Below, in pieces: positions 25,794 through 34,860 of a DNA stretch of 64,000 nucleotides (positions within the stretch are counted from its first letter, which is position 1; each line of letters starts with the position of its first letter). Source of the stretch: Vampirovibrio chlorellavorus (lineage in GTDB: Bacteria; Cyanobacteriota; Vampirovibrionia; Vampirovibrionales; Vampirovibrionaceae); assembly GCA_001858525.1 (NCBI GenBank), contig LAPX01000007.1, forward strand, positions 124,001 through 188,000, written 5' to 3'. The position numbers and the translations under genes are program-made. Below the pieces are notes generated by a model that did not search any database, was not told the origin of the DNA, and worked only from the letters and a program-made list of their open reading frames with translations.

Positions 25794-27698
25794 TTATTCG
25801 ACAGTAACGCTTTTGGCCAAATTGCGGGGCTGATCCACGTCTTTGCCCAGATACTCGGCCATATAGTAAGCCAATAATTGCAGGGGAATAGTAGTGAGCA
25901 TGGGCGAAAAATGCTCTACGGACTCTGGAATCTCCAGAATATCCTCAAAGGTATCCCGCAATTCATTGGGAATAGGGGTGTTGGTAATACCAATCAGGCG
26001 GGCTTCACGGGCTTTGGCCTCCTGACAATTGGAAATCATTTTCTCAAACACCGTCCCCTTGGTCAGCACCGAGACCACCGGCACGTTGCTGTCCAGCATG
26101 GCAATGGGGCCGTGCTTCAGTTCGCTGCCGGAATAGCCTTCCGCGTGAATATAGCTGATTTCCTTCAGCTTCAGGGCGCCTTCCAAAGCCACCGGGAAGT
26201 TCACCCCCCGGGCGATAAACAGCACATCACGGGCCTGGCCGTACTTGCGGGCCAAAGCCTGCAAGGGCTCGGTGTTCTGCAATACGGTTTCAATGCGGGC
26301 GGGCATTTTCAGCAATTCCGCTTTCAGTTCTTCCAGACACTCAGGGGATAAGACATTTCGCTTTTCCGCCAAAGACAGACCCAGCAAGTACAGGGCTGTA
26401 ATTTGGGCGGTAAAGCTTTTGGTGGCGGCCACACTGACTTCCACCCCGGCCCGTACCGGCATTACAAAGTCCGCTTCCCGGGCCATGCTGGAATCTTCCC
26501 GGTTGGTCAGGGTCAACACCCTGGCCCCTTTTTGATGCGACAAACGCAGCGCAGCCAAGGTATCGGCGGTTTCGCCGGACTGGGACATGGTAATGACCAA
26601 ATCCCGATCGCTGATAAACGGATTACGGTAGCGGAATTCGCCAGCGGCTTCCACTTCCACCGGCAACTGCACCAGTTCCTCAATAAAGTATTTGCCCACC
26701 AATCCGGCGTTGTAGGAGGTGCCACAGCCAATGAGTACCACCCGGTTGATGGTGCTCAAATAGTCATCAAACTGGCGTTCCGCCTCAGGAGTGTCTCCCA
26801 GAATCCAGATGGGTTGATGGACGCTTTGCAAGCGCCCGGTCAGAGAGTTTCGCACCACATCGGGCTGCTCATAAATTTCCTTGAGCATGAAGTGCTTGTA
26901 GCCCTTCTTATCAATGGTCAGGGGGTCGGTGCTGATGGTTTCAATGACCGGCTCCACCCGTTCCCCTTGCAGGTTCATAATGCGCAAGCCCGCTGGGGAA
27001 ATCTCCACGATCTCGCCGTCTTTCAGATAAATCAAGCGGTTGGTATGGTTCACGATGGCCACGGCATCACTGGCCACAATGTACTCATCGTTGCCGTTTT
27101 GGTCTTTGCCCACACCCACCACCAAGGGGGCCTGATGCCGGGCGGCAAACAGGTGATTGGGGAATTTCTTGGAAATAACGGTCAGCGCATAGGCCCCTTG
27201 CAACTTTTGCAGCGCCTTTAAAATCACCTTGGAGAAATCGGTTTCGGTTTCCGCGAAATGCTCCAACAGTTGCACCACGCTTTCCGTGTCGGTTTCAGAG
27301 ACAAACTGATGGCCCTTGGCCTGCAACTCCTGACGCAGCTCGTAGAAGTTCTCGATAATGCCGTTGTGCACCAGGGCGATTTCATGACGAGAGCCGGTGT
27401 GCGGGTGGGCGTTTACATTGTTGGCCGCCCCGTGGGTAGCCCAGCGGATGTGACCAATGCCAATGTTGCGATGCCCATTAACCGATTCAGCAGGCAACGT
27501 GGGCAGACGCAATTCGTTGGGCAAAATGCCTTCCAGATTCAGCAACTTGCCGGAGGCTTTATAAACGTGCAACAGACTTTCATCGTCCAGAAAGGCCACC
27601 CCGGCGGAATCATATCCCCGGTATTCCAGAGTCCGTAAGCTGTCCACAATCAAGGGAACAGAAGATTTTTGGCCAAAATAACCGACGATGCCACACAT
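25794..27698 (-). CDS. glmS: glutamine-fructose-6-phosphate aminotransferase
   Basis: GlmS makes glucosamine-6-phosphate from fructose-6-phosphate and glutamine, the entry to peptidoglycan and LPS amino sugars. The N-terminus MCGIVGYFG provides the catalytic Cys after Met removal; the glutaminase domain covers about residues 1-240. Two SIS isomerase domains follow, with CGTSYNAG and SQSGETADTLAALRL in the first and ALEGALKLKEISYIHAEGY in the second. The C-terminus PRNLAKSVTVE is canonical. The length of 634 residues is slightly above the usual 610. No glmS ribozyme was recognised in the 240-base upstream gap. Confidence 0.97.
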   Translation of the reverse strand: MCGIVGYFGQKSSVPLIVDSLRTLEYRGYDSAGVAFLDDESLLHVYKASGKLLNLEGILPNELRLPTLPAESVNGHRNIGIGHIRWATHGAANNVNAHPHTGSRHEIALVHNGIIENFYELRQELQAKGHQFVSETDTESVVQLLEHFAETETDFSKVILKALQKLQGAYALTVISKKFPNHLFAARHQAPLVVGVGKDQNGNDEYIVASDAVAIVNHTNRLIYLKDGEIVEISPAGLRIMNLQGERVEPVIETISTDPLTIDKKGYKHFMLKEIYEQPDVVRNSLTGRLQSVHQPIWILGDTPEAERQFDDYLSTINRVVLIGCGTSYNAGLVGKYFIEELVQLPVEVEAAGEFRYRNPFISDRDLVITMSQSGETADTLAALRLSHQKGARVLTLTNREDSSMAREADFVMPVRAGVEVSVAATKSFTAQITALYLLGLSLAEKRNVLSPECLEELKAELLKMPARIETVLQNTEPLQALARKYGQARDVLFIARGVNFPVALEGALKLKEISYIHAEGYSGSELKHGPIAMLDSNVPVVSVLTKGTVFEKMISNCQEAKAREARLIGITNTPIPNELRDTFEDILEIPESVEHFSPMLTTIPLQLLAYYMAEYLGKDVDQPRNLAKSVTVE

Positions 27699-27939
27699 TG
27701 CGCTGAGTCCTCAGGGTTGTTCGGGAAGCTGAAACTTAGAACGAAAAAACAAGATATCACGCATCGGTCACCCTGAATGGCAGAGCACACCAACCACGCT
27801 CATCCTGCTGCATTGAACTTGATCATTGCCGAAAACGCTCCCTTGCGCAAGAGGCACAGGATAAAATCACCGGCAAATCTTTCCCAAACTCAACCGCTAC
27901 ACCCAAACGGGCATGCGATTCAGATTACAGGGCCAATGG

Positions 27940-28233
27940 CTACAGCACCGTAAAAGCGGCTCGCACCGCCTGTTCATTTTCAGTGACCAGATACAAGGAG
28001 TCTCCCTCTTCCAGAAAAACCGCTTCCAGCTCTACAATGGCCCGCCCATTGCGGGTCACGCACACCACACGGGTATTCTCCGGCAGAGGTACATTATCCA
28101 GCAGCAAGCCCTTGGCAAAGGACACTTTGGAGATCTTCACTTCCACCAGAAACAAGCCATGACGCTTTAAAATGGTGACATTATTGAGATCCCGAGGGGT
28201 TAACCCATTGTTTTGTTTCAGTGTCATTGTCAT
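27940..28233 (-). CDS. free-standing RCK_C (TrkA-C) domain protein
   Basis: A 97-residue protein that is almost entirely one TrkA-C/RCK_C domain: VEVKISKVSFAKGLLLDN, then VVCVTRNGRAIVELE, then LEEGDSLYLVTENEQ. This regulatory domain, which binds small ligands, is normally the C-terminal part of K+ channels, Trk/Ktr subunits or antiporters. Here it is alone, with a 30-residue N-terminal extension. GGA precedes the ATG by about ten bases. A Kef-type antiporter carrying its own RCK module is encoded at 52752-54764, so this protein could act in trans on transport or be a c-di-nucleotide or nucleotide sensor; both are inference. Confidence 0.65.
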   Translation of the reverse strand: MTMTLKQNNGLTPRDLNNVTILKRHGLFLVEVKISKVSFAKGLLLDNVPLPENTRVVCVTRNGRAIVELEAVFLEEGDSLYLVTENEQAVRAAFTVL

Positions 28234-28729
28234 GTCATCGTTTCCTTTCCCGTCTCAAATTCCCTGCTTGCATTACGTTACGGCGGGCAGTCCCACATAT
28301 AGCAATCCACTTGAGTGACTGAGGTTCAATGCAGCCAGTGTATCCACCTCTGATTACTACTCTATATATCTCTTCTGGTAAACGGAGTGAAATTTTGAAA
28401 GTCCCTCAATCAATGTGAATCTAGCAAAAGCAAAATCGCTTGAAAAGGGATGTGTTTTGGACACGAAGGTCAAATGCCCCAAAACAGTTCAGATCAGCAG
28501 ATTTGAATCCCCGCACAATTCCCACAATGGCCTTGTTTTGATTCCTGAGAAAGTAGCCTTTACAGGAATAAGGCCTTCCTCTGAAAAAATACCCGCGTAT
28601 TTGCGACCCGTATTTGCCTCGCGCATTTGCGAAGCCCCTGCCACTTTTGTAGGATACAGAAAGTCTTTGCATACCTTACCCACCAATTTACGCACATTTA
28701 CGCACAAAATCCCTTGAGCTTTTGCCCCC
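28234..28729. other. 496-base gene-free stretch
   Basis: No convincing gene. Overlapping frames on both strands (for example 28415-28717 on plus) have no ribosome binding site or recognisable protein. Visible items are an ATTCCTG/CAGGAAT inverted repeat (28541-28547, 28563-28569), the competing AGGAA/TTCCT pairing around AAGGCCTT next to it, and the 13-base direct repeats at 28597-28635. These lie in the region that would be the leader of the radical SAM gene at 28730. Confidence 0.5.
28597..28635. repeat. three 13-bp direct repeats
   Basis: GTATTTGCGACCC (28597-28609), GTATTTGCCTCGC (28610-28622) and GCATTTGCGAAGC (28623-28635) are contiguous degenerate repeats sharing ATTTGC. Within them CGC...GCG pairs allow small hairpins. 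They could be a protein-binding array upstream of the radical SAM gene; nothing identifies the binder. Confidence 0.55.
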
Positions 28730-29671
28730 ATGACGAAAACTAAGACCGAAAAACCCTACCGCCCATACAGCGCCTACCTGAAAGAAAAGCTGGGCTACAA
28801 AACCTACAAGCTAACCTTGGACGCTGGCTTTACCTGTCCCAACCGGGATGGCACCAAGGCTTACGGGGGCTGCACTTTCTGCGATCAAACCGGTTCTTCC
28901 TCCCGGGCCCAAGATCGGCAGGACACCATTACCGAGCAGCTGTTGAAAAACATGGAAAAGCAGCGCAAACGCTTTAAGGCCGATAAATTCATCGCCTACT
29001 TCCAGAGCTTTACCAATACGTATGACTCGGTGTGTCGCCTGAAAGCCTTGTACGATGAAGCCTGTGAAGCCCATGAGGATATTATCGGGCTGGCCATTTC
29101 CACCCGCCCCGATTGCGTGGACGAGGAAAAAATCGCCCTGATTGCCAGCTATAAAGAACGCATGCAATACGTTTCCGTGGAATATGGCCTGCAAACCATC
29201 CACAACCGCACCCTGGACTTGCTGAACCGGGCCGAAACCTTTGAAGACTTTTTAACCGCTTTTGAGTTGACCCGCAAATACGAATTGGATCACTGCATTC
29301 ACGTGATTTTGGACTTACCCGGCGAAAGCTGGGAAGATCAGATGCAAACCGCCGATAAGCTGGCAGAGCTTCGGGTCAACGGGGTCAAAATCCACTTGCT
29401 GTGCGCCATGGAAAAAACCCCACTGGCTGCTCAATACCTGCGCGGCGAATGGAATCCGCTGGATCAGGAGGCGTATGTCTCCCTGATTTGTGACTTTATC
29501 GAGCGGCTCCATCCGGAATGCGTCATTCACCGGGTGGCCGGAAACGGGCATCATCAGCACGTAGTGGCTCCGTTGTGGCTGCAACGCAAACTGGAGCTAA
29601 TGAACGAGATTGAGGCCGAATTTGCCCGGCGCGGCACCCGACAAGGGTCCAAGTGCAGGGTGTTGCGGTAA
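28730..29671 (+). CDS. YhcC-like radical SAM protein (TIGR01212)
   Basis: A 313-residue radical SAM protein of the YhcC/TIGR01212 family, function not firmly known. The N-terminus shows YSAYLKEKLGYKTYKLTLD, then the unusual wide-spaced cluster motif in which CPNRDG is followed ten residues later by GCTFC (near residues 36-51). Later motifs are YFQSFTNTYD, ISTRPDCVDE, YVSVEYGLQTIH and HVILDLPGES, all typical. The C-terminal VAGNGHHQHVVAP matches family ends. The ATG lacks a good ribosome binding site, so the start is a choice by similarity. Confidence 0.85.
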   Translation: MTKTKTEKPYRPYSAYLKEKLGYKTYKLTLDAGFTCPNRDGTKAYGGCTFCDQTGSSSRAQDRQDTITEQLLKNMEKQRKRFKADKFIAYFQSFTNTYDSVCRLKALYDEACEAHEDIIGLAISTRPDCVDEEKIALIASYKERMQYVSVEYGLQTIHNRTLDLLNRAETFEDFLTAFELTRKYELDHCIHVILDLPGESWEDQMQTADKLAELRVNGVKIHLLCAMEKTPLAAQYLRGEWNPLDQEAYVSLICDFIERLHPECVIHRVAGNGHHQHVVAPLWLQRKLELMNEIEAEFARRGTRQGSKCRVLR

Positions 29672-29710
29672 ATCGAAGCGGTCTTTTACCCAAGCGCGCC
29701 ATTCTTCAAT

Positions 29711-29737
29711 CTTTTTGTAAAGAAAAATTACAAAAAG
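29711..29737. repeat. perfect 10-bp AT-rich inverted repeat
   Basis: CTTTTTGTAA (29711-29720) and TTACAAAAAG (29728-29737) flank a 7-base loop, 40 bases after the radical SAM stop. Too AT-rich for a strong terminator, but possibly an operator or a weak terminator. Confidence 0.5.
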
Positions 29738-29889
29738 GCAATTTTAGGATTGAAAAGTATATACCAATGGAATAATATTTAAATATACCAACCCACCCCT
29801 CACCGGAAACACCCCAAGACAGCTTTGCAAGAAGAACAGTAGAACCCGACAGACCTTAATAAAGAATCAGAGAAAGTGGTCCTATTATC

Positions 29890-30106
29890 CAGTTCTCAGG
29901 TTGTTGATCCACAACCGATTGGACTCCCGGTTTGACGCATTAATCGTGAGCAACGCTCTCGTTCTGCTGCCGATGGCTGAGCATTCAGCCTGTGGCGACG
30001 GTTCACTTACGCTGCTCCATCCAGTTTTTCAACCTAACTCTCGCACTCCTCTCAAAACTACATGCTAGAAGGGAAAGCCTTGCCGTTTGACAAGGCTCTT
30101 TTTTTT
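29890..30106 (+). ncRNA. candidate structured small RNA with terminator
   Basis: The 561-base gap before the sigma factor gene has no gene, but its plus strand shows a chain of hairpins ending in an intrinsic terminator: GGTTGT/ACAACC (29899-29916), GAGC/GCTC (29948-29958), a two-tier stem with GGCTGA/TCAGCC and outer GCC/GGC (29969-29996), then an unpaired C-rich stretch containing CACTCCTCTCA, then AGCCTTG/CAAGGCT with eight Ts (30076-30106). This order of hairpins, single-stranded CUCC motif and terminator is reminiscent of the cyanobacterial Yfr1 RNA, but the motif differs. A TATTAT box at 29883-29888 could be the -10. It could instead be a long leader of the sigma gene. Confidence 0.4.
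30076..30106 (+). terminator. Rho-independent terminator
   Basis: AGCCTTG (30076-30082), an 8-base loop, CAAGGCT (30091-30097) and CTTTTTTTT. Strong on the plus strand, with no coding gene directly upstream, which implies an RNA product or attenuation ahead of the sigma factor gene. Confidence 0.8.
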
Positions 30107-30232
30107 ACTATCCAAAGTGTCCACACCCAGCGCCGCCCCTGAAACTGCAAGTTGAAGATTCCATTTTAAGATCACTGCGGATTAAAACTCCGCTTGTAGC
30201 CATCCCGCGCGAAACGACAGGAGGTTTACCCC

Positions 30233-31228
30233 ATGGCAAACCCAGTGAATGCTTTCGTTCCTTTGCACAGCGATTTGGAGGATGACTATTTAAGTACCCC
30301 CCTGCACGAGGAAATGCCTCTGGAAGGCCCTTGCAATATCGAGGTTAGCAAGACCGATGGGTTTACCGAACAGGGAGAGGACACTGCCGCCTGGTACCTG
30401 CGCCACATGACCCAGCAGTCAAGCCTTTTAACCAAACCCGAAGAACTGGAGCTGGCCAAGCGCGTTTCCCAAGGAGATACCCAAGCCCGGCAAAAGCTGG
30501 CTCAGGCCAACCTACGCCTGGTCATTAGTATTGCCAAGCGCTATAGCGGGCGAGGCGTCAGCTTCATGGATTTGGTGCAAGAAGGAAACCTGGGTCTGAT
30601 GAAAGCCATTGAAAAATTCAACTACCGGTTGGGGTATCGCTTTTCCACCTACGCCACCTGGTGGATCAAGCAATCCGTGTTCAAGGCATTTTCTGAGCAG
30701 GACCGCCCCATACGCCTGCCAGGACACGTGATGGACAGCGTCATCAAACTCAGAAACGCTCGACTAACCCTCAAAAACAAACTGGATCGTTCGGCCACGG
30801 ATGCCGAATTGGCGGCGCACATGGGGGTTTCCCTTCGAAAAGTTCAGCAACTGACCCGAGCTTCCGGTCGAATGATGAGCCTGGAATCCGAGATGACGCT
30901 GAAAGACGGCAACACCCAACCGCTGGGTGAAACCATTGAGGACGATCGCTGGCCTGAACCGGAACAAAAACTGCACCGAGATAAATCTTTACAATTATTG
31001 AGAATGGCCTTACACAGTCACCTGGATGACCGGGAACGTGATATCCTGTTAAAACGTTTTGGCATAGAAACGGGTCAGGAAGTAAGCAGCCTCAATGAAC
31101 CAGAACGCCTGACCCTTGAGGAAATAGGACGTCATTATGGCGTAACCCGGGAGTGTATTCGTCAGACGGAATTGCGAGCAATTCGCAAACTTCGTTCGTC
31201 CTCATTTTTACAACAATTAATCGATTAG
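30233..31228 (+). CDS. RNA polymerase sigma factor, group 2 sigma-70
   Basis: A 331-residue RpoD-family factor with a short acidic N-terminus instead of the long region 1.1 of the primary factor. Region 1.2/2 appears as [13 protein letters not shown] and [20 protein letters not shown], the core-binding [19 protein letters not shown] and the -10-melting [13 protein letters not shown] are intact, and region 4 shows [21 protein letters not shown]. Cyanobacteria carry several such SigB-E-type group 2 factors for stress and circadian responses. AGGAGG lies nine bases before the ATG. Its gene follows the terminator at 30106 and precedes an S1 gene that has its own promoter. Confidence 0.9.
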   Translation: MANPVNAFVPLHSDLEDDYLSTPLHEEMPLEGPCNIEVSKTDGFTEQGEDTAAWYLRHMTQQSSLLTKPEELELAKRVSQGDTQARQKLAQANLRLVISIAKRYSGRGVSFMDLVQEGNLGLMKAIEKFNYRLGYRFSTYATWWIKQSVFKAFSEQDRPIRLPGHVMDSVIKLRNARLTLKNKLDRSATDAELAAHMGVSLRKVQQLTRASGRMMSLESEMTLKDGNTQPLGETIEDDRWPEPEQKLHRDKSLQLLRMALHSHLDDRERDILLKRFGIETGQEVSSLNEPERLTLEEIGRHYGVTRECIRQTELRAIRKLRSSSFLQQLID

Positions 31229-31232
31229 ACAG

Positions 31233-31262
31233 TTCGGTTTCCCGTGATATTATTGATATAAT
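31233..31262 (+). promoter_or_regulatory. promoter of the second S1 gene
   Basis: TATAAT at 31257-31262 with a weak TTCGGT (31233-31238) 18 bases upstream. The leader (about 31270-31333) folds GGGCT/AGCCC followed by a T-rich stretch, which could allow attenuation or S1 feedback. Confidence 0.5.
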
Positions 31263-31333
31263 TCATTGGTTGGGCTATGCTCTGCTATAGTCCAGCCCTT
31301 CTATTTTTGTTTCTGTTGGAGGTATCTCACCCT

Positions 31334-32443
31334 ATGTCCCCCCGTAAAATTAATCCCGCCCTTGGGGATGAGGAAATGCAGACGCCTGAAAAACTTGAGT
31401 TTGAAAAGTTACTGCAACAATATGACTATGCCTTTAAGCGCGGTGAAATCGTTCGGGGGACGATCATTGCCTTAGAATCCAGCGGCGCCTTGGTCGATAT
31501 TGGTGCAAAGACCGCTGCGTTCCTGCCCAACAAAGAAGTCGCCTCGCCTTACGCGACTGCTCAATCCTTGGTAAAACCAGGCGAAGATTTTGATTTTTAT
31601 ATCCTCTTTGAGGAAGACGAAGACGGTCAGTTGACCCTGTCCTTGCGTCGGGTACAAACGGCCCAAAACTGGAATACCCTGGAAGAGTTGATGAACAACG
31701 ACACCGTGGTTCAGTGCAAAGTCACTGCCGTGGTCAAGGGTGGCTTACTGGTCGATGTGATGGGCCTGCGTGGCTTTATCCCTTCCAGTCACCTGCGGGT
31801 TCGTCAGCAACTGGAAGAATTGGTGGGCAACGAGTTGCCTGCAAAAATTATCAACCTGGATCGTCAACGCAACAACATCATCCTGTCTCACCGCAAGATG
31901 ATGGCCGAGCAAATGGCCGAGCAGCGCAAAGATCTGTTCTCCAAGCTGCATGAAGGCGCCTTGGTACAGGGCGAAGTGGTTCGTCTCACCGACTTCGGGG
32001 CCTTCGTGGACCTGGGTGGCGTGGATGGCTTGCTGCCTCTGTCTCAAATGTCCTGGCGCTGGGTGGAGCACCCCTCCGACATTCTCAGCATCGGCGACAA
32101 AATCCAGGTGGAAGTCATTGGCATCGACCACGACAAGCAACGGGTCAGCCTCTCCATCAAAGGCCAGCACGCCGATCCCTGGAACGAAGTTACCAAGGAA
32201 CTGGGTATGGGCGACGAAGTGGAAGGCACCATTACCCGCATGAAGCACTTCGGCGCTTTTGTGGAAGTGTATCCCGGTGTGGAAGCCCTGTTGCCCAGCA
32301 AAGACATTGGCGAATACGAGCATCGCAACAACGTGAAGCTGGATGTGGGTCAAACCATTAAAACCTACATCATCAAGTTCAGCCCGGACGAGCGCCGCAT
32401 CAGCTTGAGCTTCCACGCTCCGGCCACTGCCAACGCCGAATAA
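31334..32443 (+). CDS. ribosomal protein S1-like, second copy, four S1 repeats
   Basis: A 369-residue protein with four S1 repeats: KRGEIVRGTIIALESSG (about residue 35), VVKGGLLVDVMGLRGFIP, VQGEVVRLTDFGAFVDLGG and VEGTITRMKHFGAFVEVYPG. All four look intact, more so than in the copy at 4687-5766, whose fourth repeat has decayed. The ATG at 31334 has GGAGG 11 bases upstream; the in-frame upstream ATG at 31277 is not supported. Either paralogue could be the main ribosomal S1; cyanobacteria also have S1A and S1B. A terminator follows. Confidence 0.87.
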   Translation: MSPRKINPALGDEEMQTPEKLEFEKLLQQYDYAFKRGEIVRGTIIALESSGALVDIGAKTAAFLPNKEVASPYATAQSLVKPGEDFDFYILFEEDEDGQLTLSLRRVQTAQNWNTLEELMNNDTVVQCKVTAVVKGGLLVDVMGLRGFIPSSHLRVRQQLEELVGNELPAKIINLDRQRNNIILSHRKMMAEQMAEQRKDLFSKLHEGALVQGEVVRLTDFGAFVDLGGVDGLLPLSQMSWRWVEHPSDILSIGDKIQVEVIGIDHDKQRVSLSIKGQHADPWNEVTKELGMGDEVEGTITRMKHFGAFVEVYPGVEALLPSKDIGEYEHRNNVKLDVGQTIKTYIIKFSPDERRISLSFHAPATANAE

Positions 32444-32467
32444 GCGCTGACAACAGCTCAAAACTTA

Positions 32468-32496
32468 AAAGCCCTGTGTTAAAGCAGGGCTTTTTT
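32468..32496 (+). terminator. Rho-independent terminator
   Basis: AAAGCCCTG (32468-32476) and CAGGGCTTT (32485-32493) with a T run follow the S1 gene. Confidence 0.85.
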
Positions 32497-32516
32497 AATG
32501 ATGATTTTTTAAAAAC

Positions 32517-33242
32517 TTAAAACCGAATAGCCGCTTCCAGCGAAGTGCGATTGGCCACCCAAACTTGCTCTAGCGATTCCGCCGGGGGCATTTCAGGGTC
32601 AAAGGGTTCATCCAGGCCGGGGGGTAGTTCCAGGGTCACCACTGGAATTTGCCGAATGACACCGGCATAAGTGCCAAAGGACCCCGGCGTGGGATAACCG
32701 ATGCTTTCCACCACCGCATACCCGGACGCCTGAGACATGGCCTCGGCAAAAGCTCGGGCAGGGCCGTCAAAGTTCAACACTTTATAAGGGGAATGGACGG
32801 TCAGGATTTTTTGAGGCTGGTAACGCGCAATCAGCTCAATCATCAAACGGGTTTCCGGTTCACTGGCCGCCGCCGCTCCCGAGTAATAAGGCGTATCCCG
32901 ATTGTCTTCTACCCAGTCCGGGGTGGGATAATTGCGGTTTAAATCGACGCCATTGGCATTCACCCGCGTGCCAGCGGCCAAGCCATCCGGGTTGAGTACC
33001 GGAATAATCAGGGTGGGGCGGGCCATAAAATCAATGGGGTCCTGCGCAAACTGTCCGGCCTGCAAGTGTTCCACGAAATGGGTCACTAACTCGCCGCTGA
33101 TGGTTTCATCCCCGTGAAAAACGCCCACAATAAGGGTATTCAGGCGCTCTGGCTGTTGAGGACCGAAAAAAACGCCCTCAATGGGACGGTGTTGCACCGA
33201 ATGGGCCAGAATTTGGCGATGGGAAGAAAGCATGACACTCAT
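32517..33242 (-). CDS. M14-family zinc peptidase, MpaA-like
   Basis: A 241-residue zinc carboxypeptidase-like enzyme. Metal ligands His and Glu are in GVFHGDETISG (near residues 43-47), a substrate Arg/Asn stretch is NANGVDLNRNYP, the third zinc ligand is in LTVHSPYK and the catalytic Glu is in VTLELPPG. The arrangement matches murein peptide amidase A, which cuts gamma-D-Glu-meso-Dap in recycled wall peptides; other M14 relatives cannot be excluded. There is no signal peptide, so it is cytosolic, as MpaA is. The ATG has no clear ribosome binding site; an ATG nine bases inward is an alternative. Confidence 0.78.
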   Translation of the reverse strand: MSVMLSSHRQILAHSVQHRPIEGVFFGPQQPERLNTLIVGVFHGDETISGELVTHFVEHLQAGQFAQDPIDFMARPTLIIPVLNPDGLAAGTRVNANGVDLNRNYPTPDWVEDNRDTPYYSGAAAASEPETRLMIELIARYQPQKILTVHSPYKVLNFDGPARAFAEAMSQASGYAVVESIGYPTPGSFGTYAGVIRQIPVVTLELPPGLDEPFDPEMPPAESLEQVWVANRTSLEAAIRF

Positions 33243-33283
33243 ATTGTTATTTTAAGGGAGAAATTGGGTTTAGAGGGGCTCTT

Positions 33284-33982
33284 TTAGAGACGTTCTTCCC
33301 GATGAAAGCCATACTGGGTGTCAGCCGCTAAATTCACCCGCATCAATTCCGCCTCCAGGGAGGTGCAATAGGCCTGAATCTGCTCGTCCGAGAGCGCTTC
33401 CGGCACGTGCAGGGGCTTGCCATACATCAGGCGCATTTTGGTAAAGGGCATGGGGGCGTGATAGTGATCCCAGGCCCGTTCAAACTTGCTCAATAACCAT
33501 TCGGTGGCCGAACCCAGCGGGATAATGGGCGTGCCAGTCTGGCTGGCCAAGCGGATGATCCCCGGTTTTACTTTGTAGCGTGGCCCCCGAGGCCCATCCA
33601 CGGTAAAGGCAATGGATAAATCATCTTCCAGCAAAGCTTTACGAAGGCCCAAAATGGCCTGAGTGCCACCCCGTTTATGAGAACCCCGTACAAAATGCCG
33701 AAAACCAATGGTGCGGGCCAATCGGGTGATAAATTCCCCGTCGTTACTCGGGCTGACCAAAATGGCCACTTTTTCGAGCGGAACCGCCTTGAACAGGCAA
33801 TACATGCGCCCGTGCCACAGGGCATAAATCACGGGTTTTCCTGAATCCAGAATGGTCTGGGCTTCTGGATCGCTTTCCACACCTTCCACCCGCCAGGAAG
33901 CCCGAATCCAGCGCAAGGGCTGACCAGCCACCTGAGACAACAGGATCTTGAGAACGCGGTTATTCTTGATTTTAATGCCCAT
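33284..33982 (-). CDS. DUF374 lysophospholipid acyltransferase-like protein
   Basis: A 232-residue protein of the DUF374 group, related to lysophospholipid and lipid A acyltransferases. Family motifs are ALWHGRMYCLF (near residue 53), ILVSPSNDGEFI, FVRGSHKRGG and the hallmark VDGPRGPRYKVKPG (near residue 129). No transmembrane helix is evident beyond an amphipathic N-terminus, so it is probably peripheral to the inner membrane. The acyl acceptor is unknown. It lies 41 bases upstream of the M14 peptidase gene on the same strand and is divergent from rpe. Confidence 0.8.
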   Translation of the reverse strand: MGIKIKNNRVLKILLSQVAGQPLRWIRASWRVEGVESDPEAQTILDSGKPVIYALWHGRMYCLFKAVPLEKVAILVSPSNDGEFITRLARTIGFRHFVRGSHKRGGTQAILGLRKALLEDDLSIAFTVDGPRGPRYKVKPGIIRLASQTGTPIIPLGSATEWLLSKFERAWDHYHAPMPFTKMRLMYGKPLHVPEALSDEQIQAYCTSLEAELMRVNLAADTQYGFHREERL

Positions 33983-34085
33983 CGCTTTACGCCATCTACC
34001 GGAACGTGTCCCATCATAGCCTATTTGTGATTAGATGAGAAAGTTGGTCCGTTCCGTTGTTCTCTCTCAAGGAGTGCTTCCCACC

Positions 34086-34760
34086 ATGAGCGCATTCAGT
34101 CCCCGCTATCAAGCCAATCAGACTCTTGTGGCCCCGTCCATTCTCTCGGCGGATTTTGCCCGACTGGGAGAGGAACTGCAACGACTGGAAACGGCCAAGG
34201 CCGACTGGATTCACGTGGATGTGATGGACGGCATGTTTGTACCCAACCTGACCCTGGGGCCACCGATTATTGAAGCACTACGCAAGCACAGCACGCTGCC
34301 CTTTGATGTACACCTGATGATCGAGCAGCCCGACCGCTATTTAGCCGACTTCGGGGATGCTGGGGCCGATATCATCACCGTGCACGCGGAAGCCTGCCCG
34401 CACTTACACCGCACCTTAAGCGAAATTCGCCGATTGGGCTGCAAGGCGGGGGTTTCCCTCAACCCGGCCACCCCCGTTTCCGTCATTGAAAACGTGCTGG
34501 ATGCGCTGGATTTGGTGTTGATCATGTCCGTCAATCCCGGCTTTGGGGGACAGACCTTTATTCCACAAAGCCTGAATAAACTGGCTCAGGTGAAAACGCT
34601 GATCGCAGAACGGCCTATTTTTCTGGAAGTTGATGGCGGGGTGTCGCCCAAAAACGCCGCTGAAGTGCGAGCCGCCGGAGCCAACGTCATTGTGGCCGGG
34701 TCCGCCGTGTTTAAAGCCGATGATATGCCCGCCACCATTCAGGCCTTGAAGGGGAAATAA
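34086..34760 (+). CDS. rpe: ribulose-phosphate 3-epimerase
   Basis: Rpe interconverts ribulose-5-phosphate and xylulose-5-phosphate in the pentose phosphate pathway. TIM-barrel signatures are [42 protein letters not shown] and [13 protein letters not shown], followed by EVDGGVSP. The ATG at 34086 follows AAGGAG by 12 bases and gives 224 residues; the open frame upstream to 34035 is not supported by similarity. Confidence 0.95.
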   Translation: MSAFSPRYQANQTLVAPSILSADFARLGEELQRLETAKADWIHVDVMDGMFVPNLTLGPPIIEALRKHSTLPFDVHLMIEQPDRYLADFGDAGADIITVHAEACPHLHRTLSEIRRLGCKAGVSLNPATPVSVIENVLDALDLVLIMSVNPGFGGQTFIPQSLNKLAQVKTLIAERPIFLEVDGGVSPKNAAEVRAAGANVIVAGSAVFKADDMPATIQALKGK

Positions 34761-34860
34761 ACCGTTTTTCAAGATTGCCTGCCAGTATCTGGATCAAAGT
34801 TTCTGGATCCTGGGCCGAAACAGATTACAGTGAAAAAGCACCGTAATATCAGGAGTCTGA

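Noticed and set aside
26403-27221. 272-codon plus-strand frame
   Set aside because: Antisense to glmS and without recognisable motifs.
27699-27939. Possible glmS ribozyme upstream of glmS
   Set aside because: No match to the ribozyme core and cleavage site; the gap seems ordinary.
28415-28717. 100-codon plus-strand frame before the radical SAM gene
   Set aside because: No ribosome binding site, low-complexity repeats inside and competing frames on the other strand.
31745-32461. 238-codon minus-strand frame
   Set aside because: Antisense to the second S1 gene; shadow composition rich in His, Phe and Gln.
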